Positions 1-9,885 of a stretch of DNA of 64,000 nucleotides are shown piece after piece; positions within the stretch are counted from its first letter, which is position 1, and every line of letters starts with the position of its first letter. Under the pieces are notes generated by a model. The model was not told where the DNA came from. It did no database searches and was given only the letters and a program-made list of their open reading frames with translations. Source of the DNA: FEN-1219 sp963817615. GTDB lineage: Bacteria > Pseudomonadota > Gammaproteobacteria > Steroidobacterales > Rariloculaceae. The translations under genes and the position numbers were made by a program. The stretch lies in NCBI GenBank assembly GCA_963817615.1, contig CAWFPH010000003.1:1364001-1428000 (forward strand). The letters run 5' to 3'.

Positions 1-1474
1 CGGCACAGCGCCGCCACCAGCCCGTCACGGTCTACGTCGACCCGCAGCAACCCGCAAGCGCCGTGCTCAACCGCGATCCGCGCTGGCCGCTGCTCGCGTT
101 TCAGTCGCTGTTCGCGCTGATCTTCGGCGGCGTGGGCGGCGGCCTGATGTACGGCGCGATCGTCGGCGGCAAGAAGGTCGCGGCGCAGCGCGAGCTGCAG
201 CGGCGTTACCCGAACGAGCCTTGGCGCTGGCGTCCCGAATGGAGCAACCCGCGCATCGAGAGCTCGAGCCGCGCGACGGCGTACGGTGCGACCGTTTTCG
301 CAATGCTCTGGAACGCAGTCTCGGCGCCGGTCCTGATGTTCCTGCCGGACGAGCTTGCAAAAGGCAACCGCGCCGCGCTCATCGGGCTCGTGTTTCCGCT
401 CGCGGGCATCGGACTCGCGGTGTGGGCCGTGCGCGCGTGGCTCCGGCTGCGGCGCTTCGGCACTTCGGCGCTCGCGCTGGAACGCGTGCCGATCGGCCTC
501 GGCGGAGGCTGGCGCGGCTCGATCCGGGTGCCGGCGAGAGTCGAGCTCGATGGCGAGTTCCATCTCGATCTCTCCTGCGTCGAGCGTTACCGCAGCGGCA
601 CTGGCCGCAACCGCAGCACCAGCGAGCGGATCCTCTGGCAGAACGAATGGACGGTGCCGCGCTCGCGCTGCGCATTCGCCGCCGGTATCACGACGATCCC
701 GGTCGAAATCGCGGTGCCTGCGGAGCAACCGGCGACGAGCGTGGACGACGGCGACCGCATCACGTGGCGCCTCGACGTCTCGGCAGTGTGCCCCGGTCCA
801 GATTACTGGAGCCGCTTCGCGCTGCCGGTGTTCGACCTCGGCGAGCGCGCGCCGCTGTTCGGCGACGCGGAGGATACGCCGATGACCGCGGTGGGCGCCG
901 GTTCCGCGGCGACGGCCGCGCTCGAGCCGCGCACGCTCGCGGCGCTCGGTATCGTCTGCCAGCGCGAGCCCTCGGGCCGCGAGACCTGGACGTTCCGCCG
1001 CGCACGGGACAAATCGGTTGCGCTGTCGCTCACGGCGATCACCGCAATCTGGAGCGCGATCTCGATCGGCCTCTTCTGGACCGACGCGCCGCTGCTGTTT
1101 CCGCTCGCGTTCGGCGCGTTCGATCTCGTGTTCGTTTGGTGGACGCTCACGCTCTGGCTGACCGAGTATCGCGTGGCGCTCGACGACCGCACGCTCAAAC
1201 TGTCGCGCCGCGGCTTCGCCGCCGCCAGGCCGCACGAGCTGCCGCGCGCATTCGTCCGCAAGGTGCGCGTTGCACGCGGCATGCAAGCAGGCAGCAAGCT
1301 CTACTACGACTTGAAGGGGACACGCCCGACGGCAGCTTCACGGCCGCCGCCTCGATCCCCGATCGCGCCGCTGCTGACTGGCTCGCCGCCCACTTCTCAA
1401 CCGAGCCCGAGCACCGCTCCGACGCGCAAACGCCGGCCGACCTGTCGCGGAATTCGGTCGCACGCTTCGCGTGA
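1..1474 (+). pseudogene. DUF3592-like membrane protein, 5'-partial, apparent frameshift
   Basis: The reading frame is open from the first bases of the window, so the true start lies upstream. The product has hydrophobic segments near the start (LLAFQSLFALIFGG), around 300-440 and again at 1020-1160, separated by a large extracytoplasmic-looking domain; this layout fits DUF3592-type membrane proteins of unknown function. After the GGGG run at 1316-1319 the frame becomes low-complexity Pro/Arg text, whereas the frame one base earlier reads GDTPDGSFTAAASIPD and then DWLAAHF, ending at a TGA at 1472-1474. One missing G in that run would restore a continuous protein (LKGDTPDG). This is either a sequencing or assembly error or a genuine frameshift mutation. 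Convergent with queC. Confidence 0.62.
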
Positions 1475-1544
1475 CGAGACCACGCCCAACCGCGGGCTCA
1501 GCCGAGCCGCTTTTCGCTCCGCCGCTCGACACCTGGACCCCGTC

Positions 1545-2225
1545 TCAGCCCAGGTACCGCGTCGGATCGGCAACGCCGGCCGCCACGAACCCCTCGCGCC
1601 TCAACCTGCACGAGTCGCATCGACCGCACGCACGCCCCTGCTCGTCCGCGCGGTAGCAGGACACCGTGAGCGCGTAATCGACGCCGAGCTCGACGCCGCG
1701 GCGGATGATCTCCGCCTTCGTGAACGCCACGAGCGGCGCGTCGATCGCGATCGGCGCACCCTCCACGCCGCGCTTCGTCGCCAGCCGCGCGAGCGCTTGG
1801 AACGCCGCGATGAACTCGGGACGACAATCCGGATAGCCCGAATAGTCGATCGCGTTCACGCCGATGACGATCCGATCGGCTTCGAGCACCTCGGCCCACG
1901 CGAGCGCGAGCGAGAGGAACACCGTGTTGCGCGCCGGCACGTAGGTCGCCGGTATTCCCGCGCCGCCGTGCTCCGGCACTTCGATCGTCGGATCCGTGAG
2001 CGCCGAGCCGCCGAGCTTGCCGATCGGCAACCGCAGGACGCGGTGCTCCACCGCGCCGAGCGCCCGCGAGATTTGCGCGGCGGCGGCAAGCTCCGCACGG
2101 TGCCGCTGCCCGTAGTCGAACGCGAGCGTGTAGCAGTCGAGCCTCGATGAGCGCGTGATCGCAAGCGCCGTGGCCGAGTCGAGCCCGCCCGACAGCAGCA
2201 CCACCGCGCGGAACCCTCCGCTCAT
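1545..2225 (-). CDS. queC: 7-cyano-7-deazaguanine synthase QueC
   Basis: QueC converts 7-carboxy-7-deazaguanine to preQ0 with ATP and ammonia, a cytoplasmic step in queuosine tRNA modification. The 226-residue protein begins with the PP-loop ATP-binding motif LLSGGLDSATAL (about residues 10-21). It ends with the zinc-binding cysteine cluster CGRCDSCR preceded by SCYRADE. The length is normal for the family. The ATG overlaps the TGA of queE as ATGA (2222-2225), so the two queuosine genes are translationally coupled. It is the last gene of the tol-pal-que run. Confidence 0.96.
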   Translation of the reverse strand: MSGGFRAVVLLSGGLDSATALAITRSSRLDCYTLAFDYGQRHRAELAAAAQISRALGAVEHRVLRLPIGKLGGSALTDPTIEVPEHGGAGIPATYVPARNTVFLSLALAWAEVLEADRIVIGVNAIDYSGYPDCRPEFIAAFQALARLATKRGVEGAPIAIDAPLVAFTKAEIIRRGVELGVDYALTVSCYRADEQGRACGRCDSCRLRREGFVAAGVADPTRYLG

Positions 2226-2905
2226 CGCCCCCGCACGTTGCCCCAGAGCACCTTGTGCAGCTGCACTTGGAGGCGCACGGGCAGCCGGTCCTCGAGTATC
2301 CAGTCGGCGAGCTCACCGGCCGGCAATTGCTCGTGGCTCGGGGAGAAGAAGATGGGGCATGGCGGCGCGGCCGCGAAGCGCCGCGCCACGAGCTCGCGCG
2401 CCCATTCGTAGTCGGCGCGGTCGCAGATCACGATCTTGAGCGCATCGCGCGGCCCGAGCGCCGCGAGATTCTCGAACCGGTTGCGGTGATCTTCGCGCGA
2501 GCCCGGCGTCTTGATGTCGACGACCCTCGTGACGCGCGGGTCGACGGACGCGATGTCGTACGCGCCGCTCGTCTCGAGCGAAACGTCGTAGCCCGAGTCG
2601 CAAAGCGCGGCCAGAAGGTCCACGCACCGCGGTTGCGCGAGCGGCTCGCCGCCCGTCACGCAGACGTAGCGCGTGCCGTAGCCCCGCACCTCGGCCTCGA
2701 TCGCCTCGAGCGTGCGCCACTCACCGCCGCTGAACGCGTACGCCGTGTCGCAGTACTGGCAACGCAGCGGACAGCCCGTGAGCCGCACGAACACGGTGGG
2801 CCAGCCGCTGTAGGCGGCCTCGCCCTGAATCGAGAAGAAGATCTCGGTGACCTTGAGCCTCGCTGCGCTCGGCTCGCGCTCCGCCGCTTCGGCTCGTGCG
2901 CTCAA
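2222..2905 (-). CDS. queE: 7-carboxy-7-deazaguanine synthase QueE (radical SAM)
   Basis: QueE is a radical SAM enzyme that contracts 6-carboxytetrahydropterin to 7-carboxy-7-deazaguanine, the step before QueC. The [4Fe-4S] motif CPLRCQYC (CX3CX2C) follows the family N-terminus VTEIFFSIQGE, and a glycine-rich VTGGEPLAQ strand follows. No ATG lies near the conserved start. I place the start at the TTG at 2903-2905, which overlaps the TGA of cpoB (TTGA) and adds about 17 residues before KVTEIF. The frame stays open up to 3028 but would then run through the end of cpoB. The product is about 227 residues, normal for the family. The start is the uncertain part. Confidence 0.93.
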   Translation of the reverse strand: MSARAEAAEREPSAARLKVTEIFFSIQGEAAYSGWPTVFVRLTGCPLRCQYCDTAYAFSGGEWRTLEAIEAEVRGYGTRYVCVTGGEPLAQPRCVDLLAALCDSGYDVSLETSGAYDIASVDPRVTRVVDIKTPGSREDHRNRFENLAALGPRDALKIVICDRADYEWARELVARRFAAAPPCPIFFSPSHEQLPAGELADWILEDRLPVRLQVQLHKVLWGNVRGR

Positions 2906-3711
2906 CCGTTGTTCAGGCGCTCGAGCCGCTGCGACGCGAGCCGTGCCGCCGTGGTGTCCGGAAACTGATGCATCACCTTCTGCAGCGTCGCGCGCGCGGC
3001 ATCGCGCATGCCTAGCTCGACCTGGCAATAGCCGATCTTGAGCAGCGCGTCGGGCATCTTGCCGGATTGCGGATATTGATCGAGCACCTTCTGGAACTGC
3101 GGCAGCGCGGCCTGGAACTGGCGCTGCACGTAGTAGGTTTCCGCGAGCCAGTACTGCGCGTTGTCGGCGAGCGGACTCTGCGGGAACGCCGCGAGGAAAT
3201 CCATGAATGCCTTCGCCGCTTCCGGATACTTGCGCGCCTGGATCAGATCGAACGCTGCCTGATAGTTCTGCTGGTCCGTGCCGGTCGGGCGCGGCGCCGG
3301 AGGCGGTGCGGCAGGCGCCGGGCTCTGCGCGGGCGCGGCCGCGTTCGCTTGCGCGGGGGGCGGCGTGCTCTGCGGAGGCGTGCTCTGCGGGGCCGCCGCG
3401 CGGCCCTGCGCCTGCTCGAGCGCTTGCAGACGCTTGTCGACGTCGACGTACAGCTCGCGCTGCCGGCTCGCGTTGTCCTCGGTGTCGTGGCGCAGCTGCT
3501 CGAGCTGGCCGCGCAGCATCTGTGTCTCCGCCCGCAGCTGCTCCACCTCGCTCGCGAGCTCGATCAGGCTCTGATTCTGGACGACGCGCTCGACGCGCAT
3601 CAGCCGAGCCTCGAGGTCCGTGACCTTCAGCGCGACCGGATCGTCTTGAGGCGAGAGCGTGCTGCAGCCCGCGAGGGCGGCGAGAACGAGTGGCGCAAGC
3701 AGATTTTTCAC
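2902..3711 (-). CDS. cpoB: Tol-Pal system protein CpoB/YbgF
   Basis: CpoB is a periplasmic partner of TolA and PBP1B that coordinates outer-membrane constriction with peptidoglycan synthesis. The 269-residue product has an N-terminal signal ending in LAALAGC, then a coiled coil (about residues 28-95, heptads of Leu/Gln/Arg), a Pro/Ala/Gln linker with a short duplicated QSTPP unit, and C-terminal TPR repeats (YQAAFDLIQARKYPEA, then NAQYWLAETYYVQ). The LAGC motif is a plausible lipobox, whereas E. coli CpoB is a soluble periplasmic protein. It lies 55 bp downstream of pal, with a GC-rich inverted repeat between the two genes. Confidence 0.95.
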   Translation of the reverse strand: MKNLLAPLVLAALAGCSTLSPQDDPVALKVTDLEARLMRVERVVQNQSLIELASEVEQLRAETQMLRGQLEQLRHDTEDNASRQRELYVDVDKRLQALEQAQGRAAAPQSTPPQSTPPPAQANAAAPAQSPAPAAPPPAPRPTGTDQQNYQAAFDLIQARKYPEAAKAFMDFLAAFPQSPLADNAQYWLAETYYVQRQFQAALPQFQKVLDQYPQSGKMPDALLKIGYCQVELGMRDAARATLQKVMHQFPDTTAARLASQRLERLNNG

Positions 3712-3729
3712 GGGTAGGTTCCCCTTGCG

Positions 3730-3757
3730 GGCGGCGGGCCCAGCAGCCCGCGGCGCC
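3730..3757 (-). repeat. Intercistronic inverted repeat between pal and cpoB
   Basis: Arms GCGGGC (3734-3739) and GCCCGC (3746-3751) pair, extended by GGCG/CGCC with a two-base bulge, around a six-base loop. No T tract follows. It could be an RNA stem that stabilises the upstream pal message or limits read-through into cpoB. Confidence 0.4.
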
Positions 3758-3766
3758 TGCGTTGCG

Positions 3767-4294
3767 TTATCGATAGACGAGCTCGACGCGCCGGTTCAAC
3801 CGCCAAGCCTCCTCGTCGCTGCCGGTCGCCGCGGGCCGCTCCTCGCCGTAGCTGACCGTGCTCAGCTGATTGTTGTTCGCTCCCTGCAGCAACAGCGCAC
3901 GGCGCACGGCCTGCGCGCGGCGTTCGCCGAGGCCGATGTTGTACTCGCGGCTGCCGCGCTCGTCGGTGTGCCCTTCGAGCCGCACCTGCGCATTCGGATG
4001 CGATGCGAGGTACATGCCGTGCGCGGCGAGCATTGCGCTGAACTCGGGCTTGATCTCGGCCTGGTCGAAGTCGAAGTACACGACGAGCTGCTTGCGCAAC
4101 TCCTCTTGCTGCTGCTCGAGCGGCGACACCTGGATGCCGCTGCCGGACCCTTGGCTCGACGTCGACGCACCGCCCGAGCCTTCGCCCGCCCCCACCTGGC
4201 TAGCGGTGTTCTCGTCCGGCAACGTAGTGGACTTGTGGCAAGCGGCGGTCGCGAAGGCGGTTGCAACCAACACGACGATCAAAGAGCTCTTCAT
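3767..4294 (-). CDS. pal: Peptidoglycan-associated lipoprotein Pal
   Basis: Pal anchors the outer membrane to peptidoglycan and binds TolB. The 175-residue product has a lipoprotein signal (MKSSLIVVLV... then ATAAC, the acylated Cys). A short linker is followed by an OmpA-like domain with YFDFDQAEIKP and the diaminopimelate-binding region EGHTDERGSREYN, ending NRRVELVYR. I chose the ATG at 4292-4294 because GAGGA precedes it at a good distance and the signal peptide begins there; a longer open frame upstream lacks family similarity. It is 79 bp downstream of tolB. Confidence 0.97.
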   Translation of the reverse strand: MKSSLIVVLVATAFATAACHKSTTLPDENTASQVGAGEGSGGASTSSQGSGSGIQVSPLEQQQEELRKQLVVYFDFDQAEIKPEFSAMLAAHGMYLASHPNAQVRLEGHTDERGSREYNIGLGERRAQAVRRALLLQGANNNQLSTVSYGEERPAATGSDEEAWRLNRRVELVYR

Positions 4295-4373
4295 CAGGAT
4301 GTCCTCGGGTAGTCGGCGGGCGTGTGCCCGCGAAAAGTTTGCGCAATAGGATACTGCATGGCCGGACGCGCAG

Positions 4374-5735
4374 TTAGGGCCGCGGATAGGGGCCCCATAC
4401 GGGCTCCCGTACGTCGCCGGCCACCGACGCGATCTCCCGGTGGACGCGCCCGTCCGTGCTGACGGCGGCCAGCACCCCGCGGTTGCCGTCGCGCGTCGCG
4501 TAGATGATCTCGGCGCCGTTCGGCGCATAGCTCGGCGATTCGTCGAGCTTGCCGTTGGTGAGCACGTTCAAGGTGCCGCTCGCCACGTCGATCACGCCGA
4601 TGCGAAACTGGTTGTTCTGGCCGTAGACGACGGCCAGCTGCTTGCCGTCGGGCGACACGCGGGGGCGTGCGTTGTACGTGCCTTCGTACGTGATGCGCTC
4701 GGGGCGGGACCCCGGCGCAATGCCGGTTCGGTAGACCTGCGGCCCGCCGGAGCGGTCGGAGTTGAAATACAGCATGCGGCCGTCCGGCGACCACGACGAC
4801 TCGGTGTCGATCGCGGCATCGGTCGTGACCTGGCGCAGCATCTGCGTCGCGAGATCGAGCGTGTAGATGTCGAGGTTGCCCTGATCGTGCGACAGCGTGA
4901 GCGCGAGCAGGCGCCCGTCGGGCGAGAACGCGGGCGAGCCGTTCACGCCGGCGCGCGACGACACGTTCTGACGATTGCCGGTGCTCAGCGTCTGCACGAA
5001 CACGTTCGAGTGATCGCCCTCGAACGACACGTACGCGATGCGCCGGCCGTCCGGCGACCAGGACGGCGACATCAGCGGCTGCGGCGAATCGGCGACGACG
5101 TTCTGGTGCTCGCCGTCGGCATCCGACACGATGAGCCTGAAGCGCTTCGAGCCGTCGGTGCGCCGCTCCTCGCTGACGTACGCGACCTGCGTGCTGAACA
5201 CGCCCGGAATGCCGGTCAGCTTCTCGAAGATCATGTCGGCGATCCGGTGGCCCGCCGCGCGCAAATCGTCCGTGCCGGCCGTGAGCCTGAACCCGAGCAG
5301 CTGCTGCCCGCTGCGCACGTCGAACAGCTCGAACACGGCCGAGTAGCGGTCTGGACCGTCGGGCGCGAGCTGCCCGATCACGAGCGCGTCGACGTCGAGC
5401 ACTCGCCAATCTTGGAAATTGATGTCCTGCGACTGCGTGGGCCGCGACACCATGTCGGTGGTTGCGATCGGCGCGAACCGCCCGCTGTTGCGCAGGTCGG
5501 ATGCGACCACGCCGCTTACGTCGTAGGGTACGGCACCCGTTCCCTGCCAGCCGAACGGCACGACCGCGACCGGCACCGGCTTGAACCGGCCGCGCTCGAT
5601 CACGATGTTGAGCGCGCCTTGCGCGAATGCGCACTGAACGCCGCCGACCAGTGCCAGCACGGCGACGACCGCTGTCGACCACGCGCTGCGCCGGCGTTGT
5701 GCTGTTCCCTCAAAGCGTTTCACTCGTCCAAGCAT
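4374..5735 (-). CDS. tolB: Tol-Pal system beta-propeller protein TolB
   Basis: TolB is the periplasmic propeller that exchanges between Pal and TolA. The product of about 453 residues has a signal peptide (basic RRRSAW, then VVAVLALVGG, cleavage after CAFA), an N-terminal domain and six propeller blades marked by repeated SPDGR/WSPDGR sequences. I prefer the ATG at 5733-5735 because GGGAG lies five bases upstream. An in-frame TTG at 5763-5765 overlaps the tolA stop (TTGA) and would add ten residues. The gene follows tolA in the usual order. Confidence 0.96.
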   Translation of the reverse strand: MLGRVKRFEGTAQRRRSAWSTAVVAVLALVGGVQCAFAQGALNIVIERGRFKPVPVAVVPFGWQGTGAVPYDVSGVVASDLRNSGRFAPIATTDMVSRPTQSQDINFQDWRVLDVDALVIGQLAPDGPDRYSAVFELFDVRSGQQLLGFRLTAGTDDLRAAGHRIADMIFEKLTGIPGVFSTQVAYVSEERRTDGSKRFRLIVSDADGEHQNVVADSPQPLMSPSWSPDGRRIAYVSFEGDHSNVFVQTLSTGNRQNVSSRAGVNGSPAFSPDGRLLALTLSHDQGNLDIYTLDLATQMLRQVTTDAAIDTESSWSPDGRMLYFNSDRSGGPQVYRTGIAPGSRPERITYEGTYNARPRVSPDGKQLAVVYGQNNQFRIGVIDVASGTLNVLTNGKLDESPSYAPNGAEIIYATRDGNRGVLAAVSTDGRVHREIASVAGDVREPVWGPYPRP

Positions 5736-5761
5736 TACGACTCCCACCCAATCCTTTGCCG

Positions 5762-6562
5762 TCAAAACTGCGGCTTGAAAGTGACGTTCAAATTTCGCGT
5801 GAAGAGCGACGCGACCGGCGGCTTCGGCAACGGCGACGCCTTCTTCACCGCGGCCTCGATCGAGCGAACGACCGCGTCATCACCGTTGCAGCGCCCCACG
5901 TGCACGTCCACGACGTCGCCGCTCGGGATCTGCACGACGTTCACGACGCATTCGAGACCCGGCTTCGCGCTCAGCGGCGGAATCCAGTTCCGCTCGATCT
6001 GATTCTCGATCAGCGCAATGTACTGCTGGAGCAACCCGGCCTGCTCGGCTTCGCGCCGCTCGTTCTCGGCCGCAAGCGACTGCTGCAGGTCGGCCTCGGC
6101 CTGCGCCTGCTGCTTCGCGGCCGCGGCCTTGCGTGCCGCCTCGTCGCGCGCGCGCTTCTCCTTGGCCTCCTGCTCCTGCGCGAGCCGTTCCTTTTCGCGC
6201 TTCACGGCCTCGGCCCGCTCCTTCGCCGCCTGCGCGGCGCGGTCACGCTCCTGCCGCTCGGCCGCGACGCGCTCCTGCTCGCGCTTGGCCGCCTCGTCGC
6301 GCTGCCGCTGCGCCTGCTCGGCCGCGCGCTTCTCGGCCTCGACCTTCTCGCGCGCGAGGCGCTCCTCGCGCTCCTTGCGTTGCCGTTCCCGCTCGATCGC
6401 GGCCTGATCGATGATCACGCCCTGGATCGGGGTTACCACCGAGGGAACCGCGGGCGGACCGCTCGGCAACCGCAAACCCACCATCAGCGCCCCGACGATC
6501 GCGATGTGCAACGCGACCGACCAAACGACGGCTCCGGAATGTTGGCGGAGCGAGCCTTGCAT
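5762..6562 (-). CDS. tolA: Cell envelope integrity protein TolA
   Basis: TolA spans the periplasm, linking the TolQR motor to TolB-Pal. The 266-residue product has one N-terminal membrane anchor (VVWSVALHIAIVGALMVGL), a long Lys/Glu/Ala/Arg-rich helix (about residues 55-165), and a C-terminal domain with ALIENQIERNWIPP and the conserved paired cysteines (LECVVNV, VGRCNGDD). This matches TolA domains I, II and III, with a shorter domain II than E. coli. It starts five bases after tolR ends. Confidence 0.95.
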   Translation of the reverse strand: MQGSLRQHSGAVVWSVALHIAIVGALMVGLRLPSGPPAVPSVVTPIQGVIIDQAAIERERQRKEREERLAREKVEAEKRAAEQAQRQRDEAAKREQERVAAERQERDRAAQAAKERAEAVKREKERLAQEQEAKEKRARDEAARKAAAAKQQAQAEADLQQSLAAENERREAEQAGLLQQYIALIENQIERNWIPPLSAKPGLECVVNVVQIPSGDVVDVHVGRCNGDDAVVRSIEAAVKKASPLPKPPVASLFTRNLNVTFKPQF

Positions 6563-6567
6563 CGGCG

Positions 6568-7031
6568 CTAGCGGCTCCTCGGCTTCGGCTGCTGCTCGGT
6601 GCCGGTGGGGTCGGTCTCGAAGCCGATCTTCGTCGCGCCGGCCTTCTGCAGCAGCGTGGCGCCGGTCACGACCCGCCCGTACGGCACGTTCTGATCGCCC
6701 TTCACGATCACCGGAGTCTCGGCATTGCGCCGCAGCGCAGCCGACACGCGCTCGAGCACGGTATCGTCATCGATCGGCTTGTCGGTATCCTTGCCGCCGA
6801 TATTGAGATACAGCTTGCCGTCGCGGTCGATGCTGAGCACGATCGGCTCGTTGTCCTTCAAGAGCGCCGGGTCGAGCGGCTGTGCAGCCGCTTTCGGCAA
6901 ATCGACCGTGATGCCCTGCGTCAGCAGCGGCGCAGTCACCATGAAGATGATCAGCAGCACGAGCATCACGTCGATGTACGGCACGACGTTGATCTCGGCC
7001 ATCAGCCGGCGTTTGCCGGTGCGAGCCATGC

Positions 7032-7035
<4 letters not shown>
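6568..7035 (-). CDS. tolR: Tol-Pal motor protein TolR (ExbD family)
   Basis: TolR is the peptidoglycan-binding stator partner of TolQ. The 155-residue product has a single N-terminal membrane helix containing the essential proton-carrying Asp in VVPYIDVMLVLLIIFMV, followed by a periplasmic domain. The ATG (7033-7035) overlaps the tolQ stop as ATGA. A second ATG two codons later (7027-7029) is possible. The C-terminus is basic (QQPKPRSR). Confidence 0.96.
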
Positions 7036-7774
<739 letters not shown>

Positions 7775-7778
<4 letters not shown>

Positions 7779-8182
7779 CGGTTCAGCTCGCTCAACAACG
7801 TTGCGGGAATGCGCCGCGCGCGGCCCGCGCGCGGATCCATGCAGGCGACCTCGGCGAGCCCATCGCAGACGAGCTCGCCGGCCGGGTCGCCGCGGCGAAT
7901 CTGCTGGGCGAAGCCCATTCGTGCGCCGCGCACGTCTCGAGTTTCGGCCGACACGTACAGCCAGTCGCCGAGCCGCGCCGGCGCGCGGAAGCGCGCTTCC
8001 ACGGCGCTCAGCACGAGCACGACGCCGTGCCGCTCGCGCAGCTCGTCATGGTCGATGCCGCACGCGCGCAGCAGCTCGGTGCGGGCCCGCTCCATGAACC
8101 TGAAGTAGCTCGCGTTGTAAACGACTCCCTGAGCATCGGTGTCCTCCAAATAGACCCGGACCGGCAAGACGAAGGCACTCAT
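7775..8182 (-). CDS. ybgC: Tol-Pal-associated acyl-CoA thioesterase YbgC
   Basis: YbgC is a small hot-dog-fold thioesterase, thought to act in phospholipid or acyl-ACP metabolism, and is almost always encoded just before tolQ. The 135-residue product has the family active-site segment EDTDAQGVVYNASYF with the catalytic Asp, followed by RTELLRACGIDHDEL. It is 43 bp downstream of ruvB. Confidence 0.95.
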
Positions 8183-8225
8183 GCGATCGCCCTGTCTCTA
8201 TTCGGCAATCGCACCCAAGGCACGT

Positions 8226-9266
8226 TCAATCGAACAGCGACGGCGCATCGGGCCGCGCTCCGGCAGGCGGCAGCGGCAGCGAGAAATGCTGGTACGCCAA
8301 ACGCGTCGCGATTCGGCCTCGCGCGGTGCGCTGCAGCAATCCTTCCTGAATCAAATAAGGCTCGATGATCTCCTCCAATGTGCCGCGCTCCTCGCCGATC
8401 GCAGCCGCAAGACTGTCGACCCCGACCGGACCGCCGTCGAATTTCTCGATCACGGTCAGGAGCAGCCGTCGGTCCATCGTGTCGAGACCGTGCGGATCGA
8501 CCTCGAGCAGGTCCATCGCGGCCTTCGCGACCGGTTGATCGACGCGCCCGTCGGCTCTGACCTGCGCGTAGTCGCGCACGCGGCGCAGCAGCCTGTTCGC
8601 GATGCGCGGCGTGCCCCGCGAGCGCGCGGCGATCTCGCGCGCGCCAGCATCGTCGATCGGCAAATCGAGAATGCGCGCGGTACGCCGCACGATCTGGTTG
8701 AGCTCGCTCGCGTCGTAGAACTCGAGATGCTGAGTGATGCCGAAACGGTCGCGCAGCGGCGACGTCAGAAGGCCGGCGCGCGTGGTCGCGCCGACCAACG
8801 TGAACGGCTTCAGCGGCAGCTTGATCGAGCGCGCGCCCGGCCCTTCGCCGATCATGAGATCGAGCTCGAAATCCTCGAGCGCCGGGTACAGGACTTCCTC
8901 GACGACCGCGCTCAAGCGGTGAATCTCGTCGACGAACAGCACATCCTTCTCGTCGAGATTCGTGAGCAGCGAGGCGAGGTCGCCGGGCCGCTCGAGCACG
9001 GGACCCGACGTCTGATGCAGGTTCACGCCGAGCTCGTTTGCGATGATGTGCGCGAGGGTGGTCTTGCCGAGACCGGGCGGGCCGTACAAGAGCGTATGGT
9101 CGAGCGCCTCGCCGCGCGCACGCGCTGCGCTGATGAAGATTTCCATCTGCGCCTTCACTCGAGGCTGGCCGATGTATTCCGTGAGCCGCCGCGGCCGAAC
9201 GGCGCGATCGAACGCCTCGTCCTCGTGCGCGCTCAGCGGTGCAACGATGCGGGCGTCTTCAACCAT
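8226..9266 (-). CDS. ruvB: Holliday junction branch-migration helicase RuvB
   Basis: RuvB is the AAA+ motor that drives branch migration with RuvA during recombination repair. The 346-residue product has Walker A GPPGLGKTT, Walker B with DEIHR, sensor 1 GATTRAG, and a C-terminal winged helix (EPYLIQEGLLQRTARGR) that binds DNA. The N-terminal RPRRLTEYIGQ is typical. The start overlaps the end of ruvA by eight bases, so the two are coupled. Confidence 0.98.
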   Translation of the reverse strand: MVEDARIVAPLSAHEDEAFDRAVRPRRLTEYIGQPRVKAQMEIFISAARARGEALDHTLLYGPPGLGKTTLAHIIANELGVNLHQTSGPVLERPGDLASLLTNLDEKDVLFVDEIHRLSAVVEEVLYPALEDFELDLMIGEGPGARSIKLPLKPFTLVGATTRAGLLTSPLRDRFGITQHLEFYDASELNQIVRRTARILDLPIDDAGAREIAARSRGTPRIANRLLRRVRDYAQVRADGRVDQPVAKAAMDLLEVDPHGLDTMDRRLLLTVIEKFDGGPVGVDSLAAAIGEERGTLEEIIEPYLIQEGLLQRTARGRIATRLAYQHFSLPLPPAGARPDAPSLFD

Positions 9267-9870
9267 CGCGCCTCGCGGTCGGCTCGGCGGTGCGATGCAC
9301 GCGGCGCAGCGCTTCGCGGATCATTTCCTCGGTGCTCAACCGCACGTCGAGATCGCGCAGCATCTTCGTGATCTCGGTGGGCTTGTAGCCGAGCGCGAGC
9401 AGCGCGCCGTGCGCTTCGCCCTCGGCCGCGCTCTTTGCCGGCACCGCCGCGAACGGCGCTTCCACCGCTTCGGGCAGCCGATCCGCCATCTCGACGAGCA
9501 GCCGCTCGGCGGTTTTCTTGCCGACGCCGGGCAGCTTCACGAGGCTCGCGAGATCCTTCTCGCGAATGCAGCGGTAGAAGCCCTCGACGCTCATGCCCGA
9601 CAGCACGCCGAGCCCGATGCGCGCACCGACGTTCGAGATCTTGAGCAAGTTGCGGAACAGCGCGCGCTCGGCCTCGGTGAAAAACCCGTACAGGAGGTGC
9701 GCGTCCTCGCGCACGACCATGTGCGTCATCAGAGTGAGGGCCTCCCCCACGTCGGGCAACCGGTAGAACGTGGACATCGGAGCCTCGAGCTCGTAGCCGA
9801 CGCCGGCCACGTCGAGCGTGAGCGCCGGCGGTCGTTTCGCAATCAGGGTGCCGCGGAGGAAGCCGATCAC
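9259..9870 (-). CDS. ruvA: Holliday junction branch-migration protein RuvA
   Basis: RuvA is the tetrameric junction-binding protein that loads RuvB. The 203-residue product begins MIGFLRGTL, has two helix-hairpin-helix DNA-binding motifs (including LPGVGKKTAERL) in its middle, and a C-terminal RuvB-binding three-helix domain (GALLALGYKPTEITKML). The length matches the family. It lies 15 bp after ruvC. Confidence 0.97.
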   Translation of the reverse strand: MIGFLRGTLIAKRPPALTLDVAGVGYELEAPMSTFYRLPDVGEALTLMTHMVVREDAHLLYGFFTEAERALFRNLLKISNVGARIGLGVLSGMSVEGFYRCIREKDLASLVKLPGVGKKTAERLLVEMADRLPEAVEAPFAAVPAKSAAEGEAHGALLALGYKPTEITKMLRDLDVRLSTEEMIREALRRVHRTAEPTARRDG

Positions 9871-9885
9871 GCGCGTCGCTTCCGA

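Noticed and set aside
1475..2150. Continuation of the DUF3592-like frame beyond 1320 to 2150
   Set aside because: After the G run the translation has no domain character and runs antisense to queC; the neighbouring frame carries the genuine C-terminus.
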